In this document: one piece after another, positions 9,455-19,286 of the stretch
Numbering within the stretch: position 1 is the stretch's first letter
How the letters are laid out: every line of letters begins with the position of its first letter
NCBI GenBank assembly: GCA_902590395.1
Contig: CACIWQ010000005.1
Coordinates: 1 to 64,000 of the forward strand
From: an uncultured Pelagibacteraceae bacterium
Lineage (GTDB): Bacteria; Pseudomonadota; Alphaproteobacteria; Pelagibacterales; Pelagibacteraceae
DNA: 64,000 nt
Direction: 5' to 3'
Made by a program: the position numbers and the translations under genes
The notes under the pieces: generated by a model
The model's database searches: none
What the model saw: the letters and a program-made list of their open reading frames with translations, nothing else
What the model was told of the DNA's origin: nothing

Positions 9455-9950
9455 AAATTGCTATTATTTTTTCAACGATTTCATATTTTTTAAGTTTATC
9501 ACAATTAATTTTATGATTCGCTAATCTATAAATATTTTTTCTTTCTGCATATATTTTCTTTAGCTTTGTTGAATTATTTTCATCATTTAATAATGGTCTT
9601 TTTTTGTTCCATTTGACTCTATCTATTAAGGTTTTAATATCTACATCAAGCCAAATAGAGACGTTATTTTTTAATATATTTTCCCTAAGGTTTTTGTTCA
9701 TAAAAGCGCCTCCACCTAAAGCAATAACACAATTTTCTTTTTGCAGAGTTTTTAAAACTTGCTTTTCTTCTTCTCTTCTAAAAAACTTTTCTCCTTTTTT
9801 TTTAAAAATCTCTTTTATTGTCATTGAATTCTTTTCTTCAATGCATGAATCAGTATCAACGAATTGCGACTTTTGTTTTTTTGCCACAATCTTACCCAAT
9901 GTTGTTTTACCAACAGCCATCATTCCTAATAAAACAAGGTTTTTTTTCAC
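9441..9950 (-). CDS. aroK: Shikimate kinase
   Basis: Phosphorylates shikimate with ATP. The P-loop is GMMAVGKTT (residues 9-17). The shikimate-binding residues lie in VDTDSCIEEK and FRREEEKQVL, and ALGGGAFMNK provides the second substrate loop. The 169-residue length fits. The start codon is GTG at 9950, which gives MKKNLVLLG with no spare N-terminal residues. It is translationally coupled to aroB through a 14-base overlap. Confidence 0.95.
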   Translation of the reverse strand: MKKNLVLLGMMAVGKTTLGKIVAKKQKSQFVDTDSCIEEKNSMTIKEIFKKKGEKFFRREEEKQVLKTLQKENCVIALGGGAFMNKNLRENILKNNVSIWLDVDIKTLIDRVKWNKKRPLLNDENNSTKLKKIYAERKNIYRLANHKINCDKLKKYEIVEKIIAIYEKH

Positions 9951-10026
9951 TGTTAATCTGAAAATTTTAAATTTGATTTTTCACAATTTTGTCTTATTTT
10001 GCGAGTTTAAATAGAATTTAATAATT

Positions 10027-10212
10027 ATGCAACTTAGATTACAACCAAAAAATAATAATCCCTTAACAAGGAATAAAATCTTAATTAAAACTATTTTATT
10101 TGCTTTAATTTTCTTTTTAGCAATATTTTTGCTTGATAAAATAGACGTTTCAGTACCGAGCAAACTTATAAAGCACGAAATTAGCAATGAAAAGCTTACT
10201 ACACTTAAATAA
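10027..10212 (+). CDS. Small single-pass membrane protein, unknown
   Basis: A 61-residue ORF I do not recognise. It has a basic N-terminus (QLRLQPKNNNPLTRNK), one hydrophobic helix at about residues 23-40 (ILFALIFFLAIFLLDKI) and a short polar tail. That is the topology of a bitopic inner-membrane protein with the N-terminus inside. Its last 26 bases overlap the start of the next ORF, which suggests translational coupling with that exported protein. Divergent from aroK. Reality as a gene is likely but not certain. Confidence 0.55.
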   Translation: MQLRLQPKNNNPLTRNKILIKTILFALIFFLAIFLLDKIDVSVPSKLIKHEISNEKLTTLK

Positions 10213-11920
10213 ATTAATAATACTTACAACTTTTTTTATAGCATCAATACTTAACTCGGCCTTTGCTGCTACAGCGATTGATATATGGGAAAAGAAAGAA
10301 AATAAAAACAACCAAAACGAAGATCAAGAAGAGATAAAAATAGAAAGTCCAGTTCTATCAAACGACATAAATAAAATAACTATAAAAATTGATGAACAAA
10401 AAATCGATGATCATGCAAATTCTGTGATTGGAATATTCGATCCCCAGGAAAATAATTTCAGTTTAAATATGTGGTCGAATTCTAATGGGGACGATATTAA
10501 AAATGTTTTAAAAAGAATTAATAAATTAAAGTTATCTAAATTTTCTGAAAATTTGCTTTTTCAAGTATTATTCACTAACGCATATCCACCCAAATCAAAT
10601 TTAACTTCAAAAGAATTTTCAAAAATAAAAATAGATTGGCTAATAAAAAATCGGAGATTTAAAGATCTAGAAACTTTATTGAAAAAATCTCCAGAGGTTG
10701 GCAAAGAATCAAAAGCTGTAAAATTTTTAGTAAATGAGTACTTATCTTCAGCAAATATAAAGTCGGCATGTGAAAAAATAAGTTTATTAAATAAAGATGT
10801 TCAAAATAATTATTTAGATAAATTTTCAATTTATTGTTTAATAAATAGTAAACAAAAAAATGAAGCGCAATTGGTTTTAGAATTATTAAAGGAAAGAGGT
10901 TTTGAGGATAAATTTTTTGAAAGCAAAATTAATTTTTTACTTGGGGTAACTAAAGAAAACAATCAACAAATTAAAGACGATAATCTCTTAAATTTTTATC
11001 TATCACACATTACGGCTGATAATTTTAAATATGAACCAAATGATAAAACTGACAAATATATTTGGCGATATCTTTCTTCTGCCAACTTGATAGAAATAAA
11101 AGATTTTGAGGACGAAGAGGTAGTAGCTACTTACGAGAAAGCGGCAGCTGAAAATGCTTTTGAAAAAGATGAAATTTTTAAAATTTATTTAAAATTTCCT
11201 TTTAATTTTAACCAATTAATGAATGCTACAGAAGTTCATGAAAGCATGCCCAGCTATAAGGCAAGAGCGTTAATTTATCAAAGTATGTTATTAAACGAAA
11301 ATATAGAAAAAAAAATTTCATTAGCATTTTTGCTTAAAAATTTATTTAAAAAAGATAAACTTTTAAATGTTTATAGAGAAGAACTATCTAATGTGTTGCT
11401 TTCTATTGATCCAAATGAAATTCCAGAAAGATATGAAGAGTTAGTTCAAGAAAACTTAAAACAAAATATTTTAACAGTAAGACAAATTAAATTTGATAAT
11501 GAAATACTACATAGATCTAAAGTTATTAAACATTTCCTAGATGATAATCCAAAAATTAGCAAGACGCAAAAAGATTTTAAATCTGTATATAAAAAAATTA
11601 AAAAAAATAAAAAATATTTTATTTCTATAAAAGATATAATTGTTCTGGAGTCTCTCGAGATGGACGGCATATCTCTTCCTAAAGATTTAGATTTCGGCAA
11701 TTTGGCCTTACAACTAACAGTACCAACAAATCTTGAAGACTTTGTAGAGAAAAATCAAACGGGATTGGTGATGCTTAAAATTATAGAAATAATAGGAGAA
11801 GATGATGTAAAAAACTTGGACCCCGAGACAATATATTTTTTAAATAGAATTTTGAACAAATTAAATTTAAAAAAAATAAGAAACAATATTTTAAGCCAAG
11901 CCCTTCCTGTTAGAGTTTAG
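10187..11920 (+). CDS. Exported 577-residue helical protein, unknown
   Basis: I cannot assign a family. The N-terminus is a signal peptide (hydrophobic LIILTTFFIASILNSAFA, cleavage probably after AFA near residue 27). A charged, Asn/Glu/Lys-rich linker follows, then several hundred residues of predicted helix with no enzymatic motif. Leu- and Lys-rich segments such as KFLVNEYLSSANIKSACEK look like solenoid (TPR-like) repeats, but this is only an impression. It overlaps the small membrane ORF upstream and precedes def by 57 bases. A periplasmic or envelope role is inferred from the signal peptide. Confidence 0.75.
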   Translation: MKSLLHLNKLIILTTFFIASILNSAFAATAIDIWEKKENKNNQNEDQEEIKIESPVLSNDINKITIKIDEQKIDDHANSVIGIFDPQENNFSLNMWSNSNGDDIKNVLKRINKLKLSKFSENLLFQVLFTNAYPPKSNLTSKEFSKIKIDWLIKNRRFKDLETLLKKSPEVGKESKAVKFLVNEYLSSANIKSACEKISLLNKDVQNNYLDKFSIYCLINSKQKNEAQLVLELLKERGFEDKFFESKINFLLGVTKENNQQIKDDNLLNFYLSHITADNFKYEPNDKTDKYIWRYLSSANLIEIKDFEDEEVVATYEKAAAENAFEKDEIFKIYLKFPFNFNQLMNATEVHESMPSYKARALIYQSMLLNENIEKKISLAFLLKNLFKKDKLLNVYREELSNVLLSIDPNEIPERYEELVQENLKQNILTVRQIKFDNEILHRSKVIKHFLDDNPKISKTQKDFKSVYKKIKKNKKYFISIKDIIVLESLEMDGISLPKDLDFGNLALQLTVPTNLEDFVEKNQTGLVMLKIIEIIGEDDVKNLDPETIYFLNRILNKLNLKKIRNNILSQALPVRV

Positions 11921-11977
11921 TATTTAAAAATTACTACAACTTGACTATAATAGTTTTATAATTTAATCATATTTTGT

Positions 11978-12502
11978 ATGGCGTTAAGAGAAATTTTGAC
12001 AGAACCAAATATCAAATTGAGAGAAAAATCCTCGGCAGTGGATAAAGTAGATAAGGATTTGCAAAAGCTCATGGATGATATGCTTGAAACAATGTATGCC
12101 GCTCCTGGCATAGGTTTAGCCGCTATACAAGTAGGAGTACCAAAAAGAGTGATAGTTATGGATATAGGACAGAAGGAAGGACAAAAAAATCCAATGTATT
12201 TTGTTAATCCACAAATAATCACTAAATCAAAAATTAATTCTATTTATGAGGAGGGATGCTTATCAGTGCCAGGCCAGTTTGCTGAGATTGAAAGACCAGA
12301 CAAATGTCATATTAGATTTTTAGACTATTATGGACAAACAAAAGAAATTAAAGCTGAAGGAATGCTTGCCACATGCATTCAACATGAAATGGATCACTTA
12401 GAAGGCATTTTGTTTATTGATTATTTATCAAAACTAAAAAAATCAATGATAGTGAAAAAACTTTCTAAGCAAAAAAGGGCAATTGAAAGAATTGTAGTTT
12501 AA
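11978..12502 (+). CDS. def: Peptide deformylase
   Basis: Removes the formyl group from nascent N-terminal methionine. All three motifs are present: GIGLAAIQVGVPKRV (motif 1), EGCLSVPG (motif 2, metal-ligand Cys) and QHEMDHLEGILFID (motif 3, HExxH). The 174-residue length is standard. It is followed after 17 bases by fmt, the transformylase that adds the formyl group, and then truA; this def-fmt-truA order is common in Alphaproteobacteria. Confidence 0.97.
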   Translation: MALREILTEPNIKLREKSSAVDKVDKDLQKLMDDMLETMYAAPGIGLAAIQVGVPKRVIVMDIGQKEGQKNPMYFVNPQIITKSKINSIYEEGCLSVPGQFAEIERPDKCHIRFLDYYGQTKEIKAEGMLATCIQHEMDHLEGILFIDYLSKLKKSMIVKKLSKQKRAIERIVV

Positions 12503-12519
12503 AATTCAAAAATAAATTA

Positions 12520-13440
12520 ATGTCATTGAAAATAGTTTTTATGGGAACGCCAGAGTTCTCAATACCTGCGCTTGAAAAATTAATTGAAAATAAATTTAGT
12601 ATACTAACTATTTATACTCAACCACCAAAAAAATCAGAAAGAGGTCAAAAAATTAACGCATCACCGATTGAAAAATTTTCTATAAAAAATAAAATAAATT
12701 TTAGAAATCCTAAAAAATTAGATAACGATGAAGAGTTTAAAATTTTTAAAGGATTATCCCCAGATTTAGTAATTGTTGTTGCCTACGGCAAAATAATACC
12801 TAAAAGTTTTTTAAACGTCGCTAAGTTTGGTTTTATAAATATTCACGCTTCAATACTTCCAAAATGGAGAGGTGCGGCTCCAATACAAAGAGCAATTATG
12901 AATGGTGATAAAAAAGTCGGTGTTAGCATCATGAAGATTAATGAAAAATTAGATACTGGACCAGTATTATCATCAGAAGAAATTAAATTAAATCAGCAAG
13001 AAACTTGTGACGAAATAGAAAAAAAACTTTCAAAAATTGGAGCAAATCTATTAATCGAAGGATTAAAAGATATAGAGAGTGGCAAGGCAAAATTTGTAGA
13101 TCAAATTCACACAGAAGCCACCTATGCAAAAAAAATAAACAAAAAAGAAACAAAAATTAATTGGAATCTTGATGCAAATAAAGTATTGGCCCACATCCAT
13201 GGTTTAAGCTCAAGTCCTGGAGCGTGGTTTGAATATGAAAATGAAAGATATAAAATATTAAGAGCGAATAAATCTGAGTCAAATGGAAAAGCGGGTTGCG
13301 TTATAGATAAAAATTTAACCATAGCATGTAAATCAAGTTCAATTAAGATTTTGGAACTACAACGACAAGGGAAAAAAAGACAAACAGCAGAAGAATTTTT
13401 GCATGGTAATGAAATTAAAGACGGATCTTTTCTAAATTAA
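12520..13440 (+). CDS. fmt: Methionyl-tRNA formyltransferase
   Basis: Formylates initiator Met-tRNA using 10-formyl-tetrahydrofolate. Recognisable segments are MGTPEFSIPALEKLI near the N-terminus, the catalytic stretch NIHASILPKWRGAAPIQRAI (Asn, His) and IHGLSSSPGAWFEYE in the C-terminal tRNA-binding domain. The 306-residue length fits. The stop overlaps the truA start as TAATG, so truA is probably translationally coupled. Confidence 0.97.
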   Translation: MSLKIVFMGTPEFSIPALEKLIENKFSILTIYTQPPKKSERGQKINASPIEKFSIKNKINFRNPKKLDNDEEFKIFKGLSPDLVIVVAYGKIIPKSFLNVAKFGFINIHASILPKWRGAAPIQRAIMNGDKKVGVSIMKINEKLDTGPVLSSEEIKLNQQETCDEIEKKLSKIGANLLIEGLKDIESGKAKFVDQIHTEATYAKKINKKETKINWNLDANKVLAHIHGLSSSPGAWFEYENERYKILRANKSESNGKAGCVIDKNLTIACKSSSIKILELQRQGKKRQTAEEFLHGNEIKDGSFLN

Positions 13441-14177
13441 TGCAGAGATATAAAATTAAAATAGAATATGACGGAACACCATTTGTTGGGTGGCAATTTC
13501 AAAAAAATGGCCTTTCAATACAAAAAGTATTGCAAGATGCAATTTTATCATTTTCGCAGGAGAAAGTGATAGTTATTGGTGCAGGAAGAACAGATTCAGG
13601 GGTGCACGCAATATCACAAGTTGCACACTTCGATTTAAAAAAAAAAATAAAAAAAAAAAATTTTCTTAGGGGAGTAAATCAATATATAGGCAATAAACCA
13701 GTAACAATCTTAAACATTAAAAAAGAAAACAAACAATTTCATGCAAGATTTAATGCTAAAAAGAGAACCTACCAATATATTATAGTGAATAGACAATCAC
13801 CTTTAGCGTTACAAAAAAATAAAGCATGGCATATTCGCAAAAAACTCAACGTCAAAGCTATGAAAAAAGGAGTCAAGTTACTAAAAGGAACTCATGATTT
13901 TTCAACATTCAGAGCTTCATCCTGCCAAGCAAAATCACCAATAAAAACTTTAAAAAAAGCTTCAGTAAAAAAAGATGGAAACAGAGTTATTTTAAAGTTT
14001 ACTTCAAAATCTTTTTTACAACGGCAAGTAAGATCAATGGTTGGATGTATAAAGTATTTGGGTGATGGTAAGTGGAATTTAGATGATTTTAAAAATTCAT
14101 TTAAATCTAAAAATCGAATTAAATGTGCTCCTCCCGCTCCTGCATGTGGCCTTTATTTAAAAAAAATTTCTTATTAG
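13440..14177 (+). CDS. truA: tRNA pseudouridine(38-40) synthase
   Basis: Converts uridines 38-40 in the anticodon arm of tRNAs to pseudouridine. The catalytic aspartate sits in GAGRTDSGVHAISQVAHF. Other family segments are YDGTPFVGWQFQ at the N-terminus and SFLQRQVRSMVGCI near the C-terminus. The 245-residue length is normal. It starts within the fmt stop codon and overlaps the convergent HDAC-like gene by 4 bases. Confidence 0.96.
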   Translation: MQRYKIKIEYDGTPFVGWQFQKNGLSIQKVLQDAILSFSQEKVIVIGAGRTDSGVHAISQVAHFDLKKKIKKKNFLRGVNQYIGNKPVTILNIKKENKQFHARFNAKKRTYQYIIVNRQSPLALQKNKAWHIRKKLNVKAMKKGVKLLKGTHDFSTFRASSCQAKSPIKTLKKASVKKDGNRVILKFTSKSFLQRQVRSMVGCIKYLGDGKWNLDDFKNSFKSKNRIKCAPPAPACGLYLKKISY

Positions 14178-15100
14178 TTTTCTAGCAACGATTTTACATG
14201 AAAATCAACACTTTCTTTTAAAGCATTTAAATCATATCCACCCTCTAGAATAGAAACAACTTTTCCACCACAAAGTTTATTAGATAGAATTAATATTCTC
14301 TTAGTTAAAGTGTAATAATCTTTTGATTCTAAATTAATTTGAGCAAGCGGATCATTTTTATGAGCGTCAAATCCCGCTGACAATAGGATAAATTCTGGTC
14401 TAAATTCTTTTAGTTTTTTAAAAATACTTTCATAAGCATTTAGAAATTCATGAGATTGAGTGCCAGCACTTAAAGGTACATTCAATATATTTTCTCTAAC
14501 ACCCCTTTCATTTGCAGCACCAGAGCCGGGGTAGTAGGGGTACTGATGAGATGAAATGTATAAAACATTTTCATTGTCGTAAAAAATATTCTGAGTCCCG
14601 TTACCGTGATGTACATCAAAATCAATAATTGCTACTTTTTTTAGCTTATATTTTTCTAACAAATAATAAGCACCAACAGCTACGTTATTATAAACACAAA
14701 ATCCCATAGCTTTCTGTTTTTCAGCATGATGACCCGGAGGTCTTACAGCACAAAAAGCATTATTAAAATTATTTTTCATTACACCTTCAATACCTGTTAA
14801 AATTGAACCTACAGCATCTCTGGTCGCATCTTTACTGCCCGGAGACACGATAGTATCTCCATCCAAAAAATTTAGACCTTGTTTGGGAAAAGCGTCTTTA
14901 ATGCTATTCAGATAATCTTTATCATGTACATATTCTAGATATTTATGATCAAATTTTGCAGGTTTTTTCCAAATTAAATTTTTTGATTTCATTTTTTTTA
15001 GATGATCTATAACAACAGTTACACGATCCGCTCTTTCAGGGTGTCCTCGGCCCGTGTCATGATTTAAGTATGTATCGGTAGTTATTATTCCTGTTTTCAT
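14174..15100 (-). CDS. Histone deacetylase-like / acetylpolyamine amidohydrolase family protein
   Basis: Zinc-dependent deacylase of the arginase/deacetylase fold. The active-site motifs are intact: RPPGHHAEKQKAMGFCVYNN (tandem His), IDFDVHHGNGTQNIFYD (zinc ligands Asp and His) and LSAGFDAHKNDPLA (third ligand Asp). The 308-residue length matches bacterial class II HDAC homologues, which act on acetyl-polyamines, acetyl-lysine or other small amides. It overlaps the upstream membrane methyltransferase-like gene by 4 bases. The substrate cannot be deduced. Confidence 0.9.
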   Translation of the reverse strand: MKTGIITTDTYLNHDTGRGHPERADRVTVVIDHLKKMKSKNLIWKKPAKFDHKYLEYVHDKDYLNSIKDAFPKQGLNFLDGDTIVSPGSKDATRDAVGSILTGIEGVMKNNFNNAFCAVRPPGHHAEKQKAMGFCVYNNVAVGAYYLLEKYKLKKVAIIDFDVHHGNGTQNIFYDNENVLYISSHQYPYYPGSGAANERGVRENILNVPLSAGTQSHEFLNAYESIFKKLKEFRPEFILLSAGFDAHKNDPLAQINLESKDYYTLTKRILILSNKLCGGKVVSILEGGYDLNALKESVDFHVKSLLEN

Positions 15101-15768
15101 AAGCTTTTTCCGTAGATTACTTTAAAATCTTCTCTTTCAGTACAAAAATAATGCAACCAAATAGAAATGTAAGTGTAAATAGCAACTATAAACATAGATT
15201 TAGATCCTGTTGCTATTGCGAAAGCAAACGGAATCGCTATTGCAAAAACATACATTGCGTTTGGAGTCCATTTAAAAATACCTCTTCTTTCAAAAGGCAT
15301 ATCTCTATATTTAGAATCAAAATGGTCAGCTCCTGCAGCACGCAAAAAACCAAAATATTTCTTAACTGAATACATCGTATAAGCACCAGGCGTAAAAATA
15401 ATAATAGCTAGAGACCAAGCAAATAATCCAGGAGTATATAATGAACCATAATCTAAAAAACATAAAACAATCGCTGAAAGTCTAGAAATAATTAAAATAA
15501 AAAAAATTATCACATATCCTTTAAATCCAATTGTATTGGTAATTGACTTCCAGCATAATTCTGATCTCCAGCATATCCAAACATAAGCTTGATGAATTAA
15601 TGGTATAGACATAGCTACTATAAACCAAGTCAAAGCACTTAAACCTATAAATAAATTTGTGTTGTCTTTAAGATCGGCAAATTGTGAACCTACATAAAAT
15701 AAAATAATCATTCCACCTAAATGCCAAGTCTGATGTTTAAAGAAAAAATTTAATTTATTATGAGCCAT
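15097..15768 (-). CDS. Polytopic membrane protein resembling ICMT/PEMT-type methyltransferases
   Basis: A 223-residue protein with about five or six hydrophobic helices. The C-terminal part (RDMPFERRGIFKWTPNAMY, then a helix, then WLHYFCTEREDFKVIYGKS) resembles the SAM-binding half of isoprenylcysteine/phospholipid methyltransferases, where RG(I/L)FxxxRHPxY and ExxF..YG motifs bind cofactor and substrate. The usual RHP is WTP here. It sits between dapE and the HDAC-like gene with TAATG and ATGA overlaps. Assignment is by resemblance; function unknown. Confidence 0.5.
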   Translation of the reverse strand: MAHNKLNFFFKHQTWHLGGMIILFYVGSQFADLKDNTNLFIGLSALTWFIVAMSIPLIHQAYVWICWRSELCWKSITNTIGFKGYVIIFFILIISRLSAIVLCFLDYGSLYTPGLFAWSLAIIIFTPGAYTMYSVKKYFGFLRAAGADHFDSKYRDMPFERRGIFKWTPNAMYVFAIAIPFAFAIATGSKSMFIVAIYTYISIWLHYFCTEREDFKVIYGKSL

Positions 15769-16907
15769 TACTTAAAATAATTTTCTAATATATTTAAATA
15801 TATATTAGTTAATTTTTTTAAGTCTGACAAAGGAACAGATTCATCAATTTTATGCATTGTTTTTCCAACCAAACCAAATTCCAAACATGGTGCAATCTTT
15901 CTGATAAATCTTGCATCAGAGGTGCCACCCGTAGTTGACAATTTAGGCTTAATTTTCGTAATTTTTTTAATAGTATTTTGAATCATAAAGGTAGTTTTAT
16001 TGGGTTTCGTTAAAAAAGCCTCTCCTGATACTTCATATCTTATATTAAATTTACACTTATTTTTTTTAGTCATAGATCTAAAGATATTGTTCAATTTTTT
16101 TTTTAGAGAACCAGAAGAGTGTTTATTATTATATCTAATATTAAACACAGCATTTGCTGACCCTGGAATTACGTTATCAGCGTGATTGTCTATATCAATT
16201 TTTGTTATTTCTAAATTAGAAGGTTGGAAGTTTTTTGTACCTTTATCGAGATTTATTTCTTTTATTTTTTTTAAAATTTTAATTATCGTATCTGCAGGAT
16301 TATTTGCTCTGTGTGGATAGGCTACATGGCCCTGCGTTCCAATAATAGTTAATCGTCCAGTAATACTTCCTCTCCTGCCAATTTTAATCATTTCTCCAAG
16401 TTTATTTGGATTAGTAGGTTCACCAACTATACAAAAATTTATTTTCTCTCTTTTTTTTTTTAAATATTCAACAATTCTTTTTGTTCCATTTACAGCCACT
16501 CCTTCTTCATCACCAGTAATTAATAAACTTATAGAGCCCTTAAATTTTTTATTTTTGTTTTTAAATTTGTTTACTGCAGCAACAAAACAAGCAATTGAAG
16601 CTTTCATATCGTTAGCTCCACGTCCAATTAATTTATTATTTTTAATCGCAGGTTTAAATGGATTTACACTCCAATCACTTTCATTACCTGGCGGTACAAC
16701 ATCTGTATGACCCGCATAACAAAAATTGGGTGAAGAACTTCCAAGCTTTGCATATAAATTTTTTATATTTTTAAAATTTATTATTTGACATTTAAAACCA
16801 AGAGATCTTAAATTTTTTGCCAATAGATTTATGGCGCCTGCATCCTTAGGAGTGATGCTAGGCCGACGAATCAATTCTTTTGCTAATTTTAATTCACTGA
16901 TTGGCAT
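15768..16907 (-). CDS. dapE: Succinyl-diaminopimelate desuccinylase
   Basis: Hydrolyses N-succinyl-LL-diaminopimelate in lysine and peptidoglycan precursor synthesis. M20-family di-zinc motifs are visible: CYAGHTDVVPPG, GRGANDMKASIACFVAA and LITGDEEGVAVNGT, with a C-terminal EFGLVGKTMHKIDESV histidine. The 379-residue length is typical. It follows dapD by 8 bases on the same strand, so the two successive succinylase-branch genes are together. The adjacent stop TAA overlaps the next gene's ATG. Confidence 0.96.
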   Translation of the reverse strand: MPISELKLAKELIRRPSITPKDAGAINLLAKNLRSLGFKCQIINFKNIKNLYAKLGSSSPNFCYAGHTDVVPPGNESDWSVNPFKPAIKNNKLIGRGANDMKASIACFVAAVNKFKNKNKKFKGSISLLITGDEEGVAVNGTKRIVEYLKKKREKINFCIVGEPTNPNKLGEMIKIGRRGSITGRLTIIGTQGHVAYPHRANNPADTIIKILKKIKEINLDKGTKNFQPSNLEITKIDIDNHADNVIPGSANAVFNIRYNNKHSSGSLKKKLNNIFRSMTKKNKCKFNIRYEVSGEAFLTKPNKTTFMIQNTIKKITKIKPKLSTTGGTSDARFIRKIAPCLEFGLVGKTMHKIDESVPLSDLKKLTNIYLNILENYFK

Positions 16908-16915
16908 GAGTTTTT

Positions 16916-17743
16916 TTAATCCCTCAACAAATCATTAATTGAAGTTTTACTTCTTGTTTTTTCGTCTACTTTTTTAACAATAACCACACAATACAACGAT
17001 GGACCATCCAGATTATTTTTACTAGGCATAGATCCGGGCACGACTACTGAATAAGGAGGAACTTTACCGAAATAAATTTCTCCTGTTGCCCTGTCAAAAA
17101 TTCTTGTGGAAGCTCCAATATAAACTCCCATAGATAAAACTGATCCTTTTCCAACAATAACTCCTTCTGCTATTTCTGCCCTGGCTCCAATAAAACAATC
17201 ATCTTCAACAATAGTAGGGTTTGCTTGCATAGGTTCTAATACTCCGCCAATCCCGGCACCACCAGATATATGACAATTTTTTCCGATTTGAGCACAAGAT
17301 CCGACCGATGCCCAAGTATCAATCATGCTTCCTTGATCTACATAAGCACCCACGTTTACAAATGAAGGCATCAAGACAACATTTTTTGAAATGTAAGCTC
17401 CTTTTCTTACAACACCATTTGGAACATATCTAAAACCTTCTTTAATAAATCTTTTTTCATTCCACTTATGAGTTTTACCTTCTACTTTGTCATACCAAGC
17501 AGCATAGGGACCTTTAGAAATTTTCATTTTATTAACTCTGAAACTTAGTAAAATTGCTTTTTTAATCCATTGGTTAACAGACCAATCGTTGCCCTTTTTT
17601 TCAGCAACGCGTATTTTTCCAGAATCTAATAAATCTATAGTTTTATTGATAGCATTTATTATTTTTTTATTAGATTTTGCACTAACTGCACTTTTGTTAT
17701 TCCAAGCTTCATTAATTATTTTTTCAAAAAGATTTATATTCAT
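16916..17743 (-). CDS. dapD: 2,3,4,5-tetrahydropyridine-2,6-dicarboxylate N-succinyltransferase
   Basis: Transfers succinyl from succinyl-CoA to tetrahydrodipicolinate, the step that opens the succinylase branch of diaminopimelate synthesis. A left-handed beta-helix of hexapeptide repeats covers about residues 110-220, for example [20 protein letters not shown] and [18 protein letters not shown]. An N-terminal helical domain precedes it. The 275-residue length is standard. It shares one base with the upstream HAD gene stop and is followed by dapE. Confidence 0.97.
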   Translation of the reverse strand: MNINLFEKIINEAWNNKSAVSAKSNKKIINAINKTIDLLDSGKIRVAEKKGNDWSVNQWIKKAILLSFRVNKMKISKGPYAAWYDKVEGKTHKWNEKRFIKEGFRYVPNGVVRKGAYISKNVVLMPSFVNVGAYVDQGSMIDTWASVGSCAQIGKNCHISGGAGIGGVLEPMQANPTIVEDDCFIGARAEIAEGVIVGKGSVLSMGVYIGASTRIFDRATGEIYFGKVPPYSVVVPGSMPSKNNLDGPSLYCVVIVKKVDEKTRSKTSINDLLRD

Positions 17744-18414
17744 TATGCAGCTTTCTCTAAATTAATTTTTTTTAAAAATTCAGATAAATTATTTGTTTTG
17801 TAAGAAACAAAATTACTATCTGAAAATTTGCTTGCCCAAGGTTCGTCGTTTTCAATCCAAACTGTTTTCATGCCCATTTCATATGCCGGTTTTAAATTTC
17901 TTGCAATATCTTCAACAAATACACATAAGTTTGGGTCAATTTTATGTTTTTTCACCAGTTTATTGTAAGGCTGCATAGCAGGTTTTGGAATAAATTCGGA
18001 ATCTACTATATCAAAAATATCATCAAAATATTCATCAATACCAATTCTTTTAGTTACATTTAATGCATGTTTTCTAGAACCATTAGTAAAAATAATTTTT
18101 TTTCCATCAAGTTTTTTTAACTCTTCTGCAAGCTTAAAGTCTTTTTTAAGAAAATCTATATCTATGTCGTGAACAAATTCTAAAAATTCGTCTGCATCAA
18201 TTTTATGATTTTTAATCATACCATTTAAGGTTGTGTTGTACTCATGGAAATAATTTTTTTGAATTTTTTTAGCTTCATCAATACTCACTTTAAGCTTTTC
18301 AGATATATATTTTGACATTTTTTTATCCACTTGCTCAAAAACTTTAGTTTTGCCTGAGTATAAAGTATTATCTAAATCAAATATCCAACATTTTATTGAC
18401 TGGAATCCCTTCAT
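17743..18414 (-). CDS. HAD hydrolase, pyrimidine 5'-nucleotidase type
   Basis: Haloacid dehalogenase superfamily phosphatase. The nucleophile motif is [12 protein letters not shown], motif II is IFTNGSRKH, motif III lysine is in [10 protein letters not shown] and motif IV is [14 protein letters not shown]. The spacing and NTLY signature fit the SDT1/pyrimidine 5'-nucleotidase subfamily, which in Alphaproteobacteria commonly lies beside dapD. Length 223 residues. It overlaps argB by 4 bases (ATGA). The exact substrate is inferred from the subfamily only. Confidence 0.85.
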   Translation of the reverse strand: MKGFQSIKCWIFDLDNTLYSGKTKVFEQVDKKMSKYISEKLKVSIDEAKKIQKNYFHEYNTTLNGMIKNHKIDADEFLEFVHDIDIDFLKKDFKLAEELKKLDGKKIIFTNGSRKHALNVTKRIGIDEYFDDIFDIVDSEFIPKPAMQPYNKLVKKHKIDPNLCVFVEDIARNLKPAYEMGMKTVWIENDEPWASKFSDSNFVSYKTNNLSEFLKKINLEKAA

Positions 18415-19283
18415 TTTCTTATAAGTGTTCCCGCACCTTGATCTGAAAATAATTCAAATAAAATTGAATGGGGTTTTCTTCCATCAATAATCACAACACC
18501 TTTCACATTGCTATTTACGGCATTTATGCATGTTCTTATTTTTGGAATCATCCCACCGTGAATTGTTTGATTATAAATCAGTTTTTCTGCATCAGCTGAT
18601 TTTATTTCAGAAATTAATTTTTTATTATCATCATAAACTCCCTCAACATCCGTCATTAACAATAATCTCCTTGATTTTAAACTTATTGCTAGCGCTCCAG
18701 CAGCAGTATCAGCATTTATATTGTAAGCTTGATTTTTTTCATCAAGTCCCATTGGTGCTATAATTGGAATAAAATCTTTATTAATAAAATTTTTTATTAA
18801 TTTATCGTCTATTCTAGTTGGACTTCCAACATAACCTAGTTCTTTATTTTTTTGGCAAACATAAATTGTATTATTTTCTTTAACCGTCATAGATTTTGCC
18901 TTGCAGGATTTTTTTTCTAAAGCATCAACAATCTCTTTATTAAATTCAACCATCACATCTTCAACAATTTTAATCATTTTTTCATCTGTTACTCTTAGAC
19001 CCATAATAAACTTGCTTTTGATATTAGATTTATCCAATTTTTTTTTTATTCCTAATCCCCCTCCATGAACTATCAAAGGAGTTAAGCCTAATTTTTTTAA
19101 CGTGGCTATATCTTCAATAAAATTATTAAATAAAGCAGGATCTAAAAGTACTCGACCACCGCACTTTATAACTATTTTTTCTTTTGAATATTTTTTTATG
19201 TATTTCTCAACTTCCTGAGTTGAAGGCCCATTTTTGGGCCAGAACTTTTTAATTTTATTATCTAAATTTTCAGCAGTTAACAT
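18411..19283 (-). CDS. argB: Acetylglutamate kinase
   Basis: Phosphorylates N-acetylglutamate, the second step of arginine synthesis. Amino-acid-kinase motifs are KCGGRVLLDP (phosphate-binding), LIVHGGGLGIKKKL (acetylglutamate binding) and NADTAAGALAISL with LMTDVEGVYDD for ATP. The usual first motif is KYGG; here it is KCGG. The length of 290 is normal. It is 3 bases downstream of yidC, where many Alphaproteobacteria carry the GTPase engB between the two genes; engB is absent at this spot. Confidence 0.95.
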   Translation of the reverse strand: MLTAENLDNKIKKFWPKNGPSTQEVEKYIKKYSKEKIVIKCGGRVLLDPALFNNFIEDIATLKKLGLTPLIVHGGGLGIKKKLDKSNIKSKFIMGLRVTDEKMIKIVEDVMVEFNKEIVDALEKKSCKAKSMTVKENNTIYVCQKNKELGYVGSPTRIDDKLIKNFINKDFIPIIAPMGLDEKNQAYNINADTAAGALAISLKSRRLLLMTDVEGVYDDNKKLISEIKSADAEKLIYNQTIHGGMIPKIRTCINAVNSNVKGVVIIDGRKPHSILFELFSDQGAGTLIRK

Positions 19284-19286
19284 TAT

